This document shows positions 59,947 to 64,000 of a DNA stretch of 64,000 nt, piece by piece. The notes beneath the pieces were generated by a model. That model searched no databases. It saw nothing but the letters and a program-made list of their open reading frames with translations, and was not told the origin of the DNA. The stretch is from contig NZ_CP094970.1 in NCBI RefSeq assembly GCF_025790165.1, positions 2,604,001 through 2,668,000 of the forward strand, read 5' to 3'. This DNA comes from Solicola gregarius (lineage in GTDB: Bacteria; Actinomycetota; Actinomycetes; Propionibacteriales; Nocardioidaceae). Position numbers and translations under genes: made by a program. Every line of letters starts with the position of its first letter. The first letter of the stretch is position 1.

Positions 59947-61177
59947 GCACCTCGGCCGACACCGGGCGGTCGAGGTAGCGTGAACGAGACATGACCGCCG
60001 CCGCGGCGATCAGCATCGCCGTGACCACGAATGCAGTGGCGAGGGAGACGGCGTCGGCGAGAGAGCCCTCCAGCGCGGCCGCGATCGGTCGGGTGCCGAT
60101 GAAGCCGACGAGCCAGATAGCCAGGATCCTGCCCCGCAGCGCATCGGGCGCCCGGCGTTGGATGAGCGTGCTGATGCTCGTCATCGCGTATGTGAAGCCC
60201 ACGCCGGCGACGGCGAAGGAACCGATCGCCACCGCGGGAGGTGTCGGCAGGCCGCACACCAGAAGGCCCACCGCCATCAACCCGAGCCCGAGGCTGGGCA
60301 GTCGCTCGGTACGCGTGTGCAGCGCCGAGTGCAGTACGAAACCGATGCCCGCACCCACGCCGAACGATCCGACGAGCCAGCCGACGAGTCCCTGATCTCC
60401 GGTGAGGCTGCGCGACAGCGGCGGTGCCAGCGTCATCGCCGGTTCGGCGCCGAGTGCGACGGCCGAGACACCGATGATCAGCAGTACGAGCGGCCGGTCG
60501 GAACGGATGAAGCTCAGCGCGGCGCGTACGGAGTAGTCGGCATCGCGACCGCGGTGCGGTGGACGAGGTATACGAGCGATCGCGATCAGTACCATGAAGA
60601 TCCCGTGCGTCACCGCGGCGATGGCGAACGCGATCGCGGGACTGTGGTGGGCGGCGATGTACGCGCCGAAGGCGGGACCAGCGATGCGGGCAACCGTCAT
60701 CGGCAGCGTGTTGAGGGCCATCGCCGTCTCCAGCTCGGCGGGCCGCACCATACTCGGCACGATCGACTGCATCGCCGGACCGCCGAGGACGAAGCCGAGT
60801 CCGACGACGAACGAGCAGATCGTCACGGAAGCGGCGCCCGCGGCGGTCGTACCGACGGCCCAGAACCAAACGGCGAGTACGCCCGAGCCGACCAGGCAGA
60901 CCAGGCGGCCGAGCAGGATCTGCGCCACCGGGTTGCCGCGGTCGGCGAGGCTGCCGCTGAGCGGCGTGAGGAGCAGCTGCGGTGCGAACTGCGCGACGCT
61001 CACCAGCCCGACGGACAGGGCGGAGCCGGTCAGCTGGTAGACCACGATGGCGGCGGTGATGCTGTGCACCCAGACGCCTGACGCGGTGAGCAGCTTGCCC
61101 CAGAACACCGCGCCGAACTGGCGGTCGAGCACCAAGGCGAGCGCACTGCGCCTGGGCGAGTCGACCGAGGTGTCCAT
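59933..61177 (-). CDS. MFS transporter (enterobactin/macrolide-exporter type)
   Basis: A 414-residue 12-helix transporter: [40 protein letters not shown] (motif A region), [20 protein letters not shown] and [20 protein letters not shown]. The pattern fits MFS_3 proteins such as EntS. The start is ATG 61177; TACACATAAAGGC just before it contains a -10-like TACACA, so the mRNA may be nearly leaderless. Substrate unknown. Confidence 0.88.
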   Translation of the reverse strand: MDTSVDSPRRSALALVLDRQFGAVFWGKLLTASGVWVHSITAAIVVYQLTGSALSVGLVSVAQFAPQLLLTPLSGSLADRGNPVAQILLGRLVCLVGSGVLAVWFWAVGTTAAGAASVTICSFVVGLGFVLGGPAMQSIVPSMVRPAELETAMALNTLPMTVARIAGPAFGAYIAAHHSPAIAFAIAAVTHGIFMVLIAIARIPRPPHRGRDADYSVRAALSFIRSDRPLVLLIIGVSAVALGAEPAMTLAPPLSRSLTGDQGLVGWLVGSFGVGAGIGFVLHSALHTRTERLPSLGLGLMAVGLLVCGLPTPPAVAIGSFAVAGVGFTYAMTSISTLIQRRAPDALRGRILAIWLVGFIGTRPIAAALEGSLADAVSLATAFVVTAMLIAAAAVMSRSRYLDRPVSAEVPTAA

Positions 61178-61302
61178 GCCTTTATGTGTACACCGCAACG
61201 ATGTGGGGCGTGCGCGCCGGCCCGCGAAGGTGGCCGGGCGCCGGCAAGGAGTGCGGCCTCGCTCGAACGCCCGGCCAGGGCCTCAGTTGCGGAACGCGAT
61301 GC

Positions 61303-62370
61303 TCAGCTGAGGAGCTTCAGGTCCACGAACTCGGTGTCGAGCTTGTTCAGCGCCCCGAAGTTGTTGCCACCCTTGACGAGGCGTGAGACCCGCTTGCACT
61401 TCCCACCGATCGTGCAGCGGACCCGCGCCGCCTTCTTCTGTGCCGCGGCCTCGACGACGATCGTCTTGGCGTCTTCCCAGCCGGCCGCGCTGAACTCGCG
61501 GGCCTGGAACCTGCGTACGACCGAACCGTCCCGCACCCGGCGTACGGTCAGCGTGTCGATCTTCGGCTGTTTGTGGAACGAGACGGACGTGAGCATGTAC
61601 TTGCCGTCGGGCGAGAACGTGATGCCGTCGGGGATGCCCTTCTTCGAGCAGAACTGCCAGAGCTTCTCGCGCGGCGCCTTGAACCGGCGTACGTCGTAGC
61701 ACCCCTGGTCGGCGCCGAGACCGATCAGGTCGAGGTCGGGGTCGGCGAACCGCGCCCAGGTGGGGACGGTCCCGATCTTGTCGTACTTGTCCGTTCCCGG
61801 GCGGTACCACGACATCGCCGTCTTGTTCTGCTTCGCGCGAAAGCGCGCCATCAGGATCCGCTGCCCGTCGTAGTCGAGCACGTTCTGCCGCCCGATCTTC
61901 TTCTGCCGCGTGACCTTGCCCGTCTTCGCGTTCACGACGTACAGCCGCGCGGGGTCGAAGATCTGCACCGCGATCCGACGGCCGTTCGAGCTGGGCGTCA
62001 CCGACCAGACCTGCCGGCCGAACCGGTGCAGTCGGGTGGCCTTCCCGCCGCGCGGGCCGACCCGGTAGAGGATCTGACCCCAGCCGGACTTCGGGTCGTC
62101 GGTTCGTACGAGGTAGCCGCGCCCGAGCCGGTCAACGCCCCAGACGTCGTGCGGCACCTTGAGTTTCAGCTTCTTCTTGCCGTCGTGCAGGGTCTTGCCG
62201 TCGACGTACGCCGCGGTGGTCTTTCCCTTGGCGAGGCTGTTCGGGTTGAACGTCGTCGTCGGTGGCTTCGGCTCCGGCTCGGCTTGCGCTGCGGTTGCGG
62301 GAACGGCCCCGACCAGCGCTACCGCGGCAATTCCGCAGACGAGCTGGCGACGGACAGCGATGCGACTCAT
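61303..62370 (-). CDS. Secreted beta-propeller-like protein of unknown function
   Basis: A 355-residue exported protein with a signal peptide (RRQLVCGIAAVALVGAVPAT, cleavage after AQA). The mature part is repeated beta strands of WD40/propeller type (VTPSSNGRRIAVQIFDPARL, YVVNAKTGKVTRQKKIG, ITFSPDGKYMLTSVSFHKQP, VRRVRDGSVVRRFQARE) with Cys pairs (CYDVRR, CSKKGI; CTIGGKC). Basic overall. No enzyme motif. ATG 62370 is used; the frame upstream to 62493 is unsupported. Confidence 0.75.
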   Translation of the reverse strand: MSRIAVRRQLVCGIAAVALVGAVPATAAQAEPEPKPPTTTFNPNSLAKGKTTAAYVDGKTLHDGKKKLKLKVPHDVWGVDRLGRGYLVRTDDPKSGWGQILYRVGPRGGKATRLHRFGRQVWSVTPSSNGRRIAVQIFDPARLYVVNAKTGKVTRQKKIGRQNVLDYDGQRILMARFRAKQNKTAMSWYRPGTDKYDKIGTVPTWARFADPDLDLIGLGADQGCYDVRRFKAPREKLWQFCSKKGIPDGITFSPDGKYMLTSVSFHKQPKIDTLTVRRVRDGSVVRRFQAREFSAAGWEDAKTIVVEAAAQKKAARVRCTIGGKCKRVSRLVKGGNNFGALNKLDTEFVDLKLLS

Positions 62371-62482
62371 GTGTCTCCCCCTAGAAGTGGCTCTGTCGCT
62401 AGATGACGCGCGGTCGTGGCGGTTGGTTGTCCGTCCATCGGCCGCGCGGCCAGCGTACGCGAGGCATTGCGACAATGGACAC

Positions 62483-63901
62483 GTGATTCCCAACGTTCTC
62501 GCCGCCCGTTACGCGTCTGCCGACCTGGTGCGGCTGTGGTCACCCGAGCACAAGGTCGTCCTCGAGCGGCGGCTGTGGCTCGCCGTACTCACCGCGCAAC
62601 GCGACCTCGGCATCGACGTGCCGTCCGGCGTGGTCGAGGCGTACGAGAACGTCGTCGAGTCGGTCGATCTCGACTCCATCGCCGCGCGCGAACGCGTGAC
62701 CCGGCACGACGTGAAGGCACGCATCGAGGAGTTCAATGCGCTCGCCGGGCACGAGCACATCCATAAGGGCATGACCTCGCGCGACCTGACCGAGAACGTC
62801 GAGCAGCTGCAGATCCGCGCGTCGCTGGAGCTCGTACGCGACCGCGCCGTGGCGGCGCTGGCCCGCCTCGCCCGCCTCGCAGCCGAGCACAGGACGCTCG
62901 CGATGGCGGGGCGTAGCCACAACGTCGCCGCCCAGACGACCACGCTGGGCAAGCGGTTCGCGACGATCGCCGACGAGCTGCTGGTGGCGGTCACTCGGGT
63001 CGAGGAGCTGATCGCGCGCTACCCGCTGCGCGGCATCAAGGGCCCGGTCGGTACCGCGCAGGACATGCTCGATCTGCTCGGCGGCGATCGCGAGAGGCTG
63101 GCCGAGCTGGAGCGCCGGGTGGCCGGGCATCTGGGCTTCGAGCAGGTGCTTCGCAGTGTCGGTCAGGTGTACCCACGCTCGTTGGACCACGATGCGATCT
63201 CGGCCGTGGCGCAGCTGGTCGCCGCGCCGTCGAACCTCGCCACGACGGTACGACTGATGGCCGGCAATGAGCTGGTGACCGAGGGGTTCAAGCCCGGGCA
63301 GGTCGGATCGTCGGCGATGCCGCACAAGATGAACACCCGCTCCTGCGAGCGGGTCAACGGTCTCGCAGTGGTCGTACGCGGCAACCTCGCGATGATCGGC
63401 GAGCTCGCCGGCGACCAGTGGAACGAGGGCGATGTGTCCGACTCGGTCGTACGCCGGGTGGCGCTGCCCGATGCGTTCTTCGCCGCCGGCGGACTGTTCG
63501 AGACGTTCCTGACCGTGCTCGACGAGTTCGGCGCGTTCCCGGCCGTCGTGCAGCGCGAGCTCGACCGCTACCTGCCGTTCCTCGCGACGACGAAGATGTT
63601 GATGGCGGCGGTACGCGGGGGCGTCGGCCGAGAGCAGGCACACGAGGCGATCAAGGAGCATGCCGTCGCGGTCGCGCTCGGGATGCGTGAGTCGGGCGCC
63701 GCGGACAACGACCTGTTCGCTCGGCTCGGTGCCGACCCGCGCCTGGGGCTGACGGAGGCAGACCTGGCCGCGCTCGTCGCGGAGCCGCTCGCGTTCACCG
63801 GTGCCGCGACCGACCAGGTCGACGCGGTCGTGGCCGAGGTGGAGGCGGTCGTACGCACCCACCCCGAGGCCGCCGCATATACCCCGGGCGCGATCCTCTG
63901 A
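62483..63901 (+). CDS. purB: Adenylosuccinate lyase
   Basis: A 472-residue member of the fumarase/aspartase superfamily that cleaves adenylosuccinate and SAICAR. Blocks: HEHIHKGMTSRDLTENVEQL, MAGRSHNVAAQTTTLGKRFA with IKGPVGTAQDMLDLLGG, QVYPRSLDHDAISAVAQL and the signature GSSAMPHKMNTRSCERVNGL. GTG 62483 is the natural start (IPNVLAARYASADLVRLWSP); the frame further left is antisense to the secreted-protein gene. A strong terminator follows. Confidence 0.96.
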   Translation: MIPNVLAARYASADLVRLWSPEHKVVLERRLWLAVLTAQRDLGIDVPSGVVEAYENVVESVDLDSIAARERVTRHDVKARIEEFNALAGHEHIHKGMTSRDLTENVEQLQIRASLELVRDRAVAALARLARLAAEHRTLAMAGRSHNVAAQTTTLGKRFATIADELLVAVTRVEELIARYPLRGIKGPVGTAQDMLDLLGGDRERLAELERRVAGHLGFEQVLRSVGQVYPRSLDHDAISAVAQLVAAPSNLATTVRLMAGNELVTEGFKPGQVGSSAMPHKMNTRSCERVNGLAVVVRGNLAMIGELAGDQWNEGDVSDSVVRRVALPDAFFAAGGLFETFLTVLDEFGAFPAVVQRELDRYLPFLATTKMLMAAVRGGVGREQAHEAIKEHAVAVALGMRESGAADNDLFARLGADPRLGLTEADLAALVAEPLAFTGAATDQVDAVVAEVEAVVRTHPEAAAYTPGAIL

Positions 63902-63907
63902 CCCAGC

Positions 63908-63974
63908 CCCGCTGGCCATGACGTTCGGGTGGCGACACGCCGCGTGTCGCCACCCGAACGTCACGCCCAGCGGG
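63908..63974. terminator. Strong terminator hairpin after purB
   Basis: Inner arms 63919-63939 and 63943-63963 (21 bp, perfect, loop CCG), an internal 3x3 loop, then outer arms CCCGCTGG (63908-63915) and CCAGCGGG (63967-63974). It starts seven bases after the purB stop. Confidence 0.8.
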
Positions 63975-64000
63975 CGCCTCAGCGGGCGCGGTCTAAGCGA

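Overview
The window comes from a high-GC actinobacterium, most likely of the Propionibacteriales/Nocardioidaceae. This is inferred from base composition, many GTG starts, DUF3151 beside purA, and the pyrE - SpoU - fba - DUF3151 - purA - purD - purB gene order typical of actinobacterial chromosomes. No rRNA, tRNA or CRISPR array was seen.

Left chromosomal part (1-9486): tail of an FAD-dependent aromatic hydroxylase, a scramblase/LURP-like protein, an ABC exporter (ATPase with a frameshift in a G8 tract, plus permease) divergent from a TetR regulator, a LuxR-type response regulator and its kinase separated by a 157-bp segment with perfect 13-bp inverted ends, an ankyrin lipoprotein preceded by a coupled 24-codon ORF, and dihydrolipoyl dehydrogenase (lpdA).

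Integrated element (about 9474-20220, 10.7 kb): a 13-bp direct repeat (the last 13 bases of lpdA) bounds a tyrosine integrase, an Xre repressor, a divergently transcribed AlpA/Xis-like gene, a rightward series of small genes, a RepA-like AAA ATPase (frameshifted), a cluster of GTTCCCC repeats just after it, a P27-type small terminase, and accessory genes including two related helical proteins. No structural phage genes are present. The layout matches a phage-inducible chromosomal island (phage satellite) and is the main discovery candidate.

Middle part (20221-34000): small enzymes (SRPBCC-like, VOC, PNPOx, ASCH-like, methyltransferase), a two-subunit aconitase X divergent from a HutC/GntR regulator, and then an operon for cell-wall amino-sugar recycling: ABC binding protein, two permeases, NagZ-like glucosaminidase, a fused BadF-type kinase/MurQ etherase, and AnmK. 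Candidate regulator half-sites sit at the regulator start and before the binding-protein gene.

34052-40048: an ESX/WXG-like large protein, a secreted lysyl-oxidase-family protein, a TetR gene, a 265-bp MITE with 11-bp inverted ends and a CTGA target duplication, a DHA2 MFS exporter and a TmrB-like P-loop protein.

40061-63990: aminotransferase divergent from pyrE across a 77-bp near-perfect hairpin; SpoU methylase; DUF1772 protein; CoA-disulfide-reductase-like enzyme; fba; an ECF sigma/membrane partner pair behind nested inverted repeats; DUF3151; purA; a LacI-linked three-gene catabolic operon (amidohydrolase, APC permease, nitrilase-type amidase); a PIN/antitoxin pair; an AurF-type diiron oxygenase with DUF4873; purD; a Ddn-like protein; an MFS transporter; a secreted protein; and purB. 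Long hairpins with unrelated sequences follow fba, DUF3151, purA and purB.
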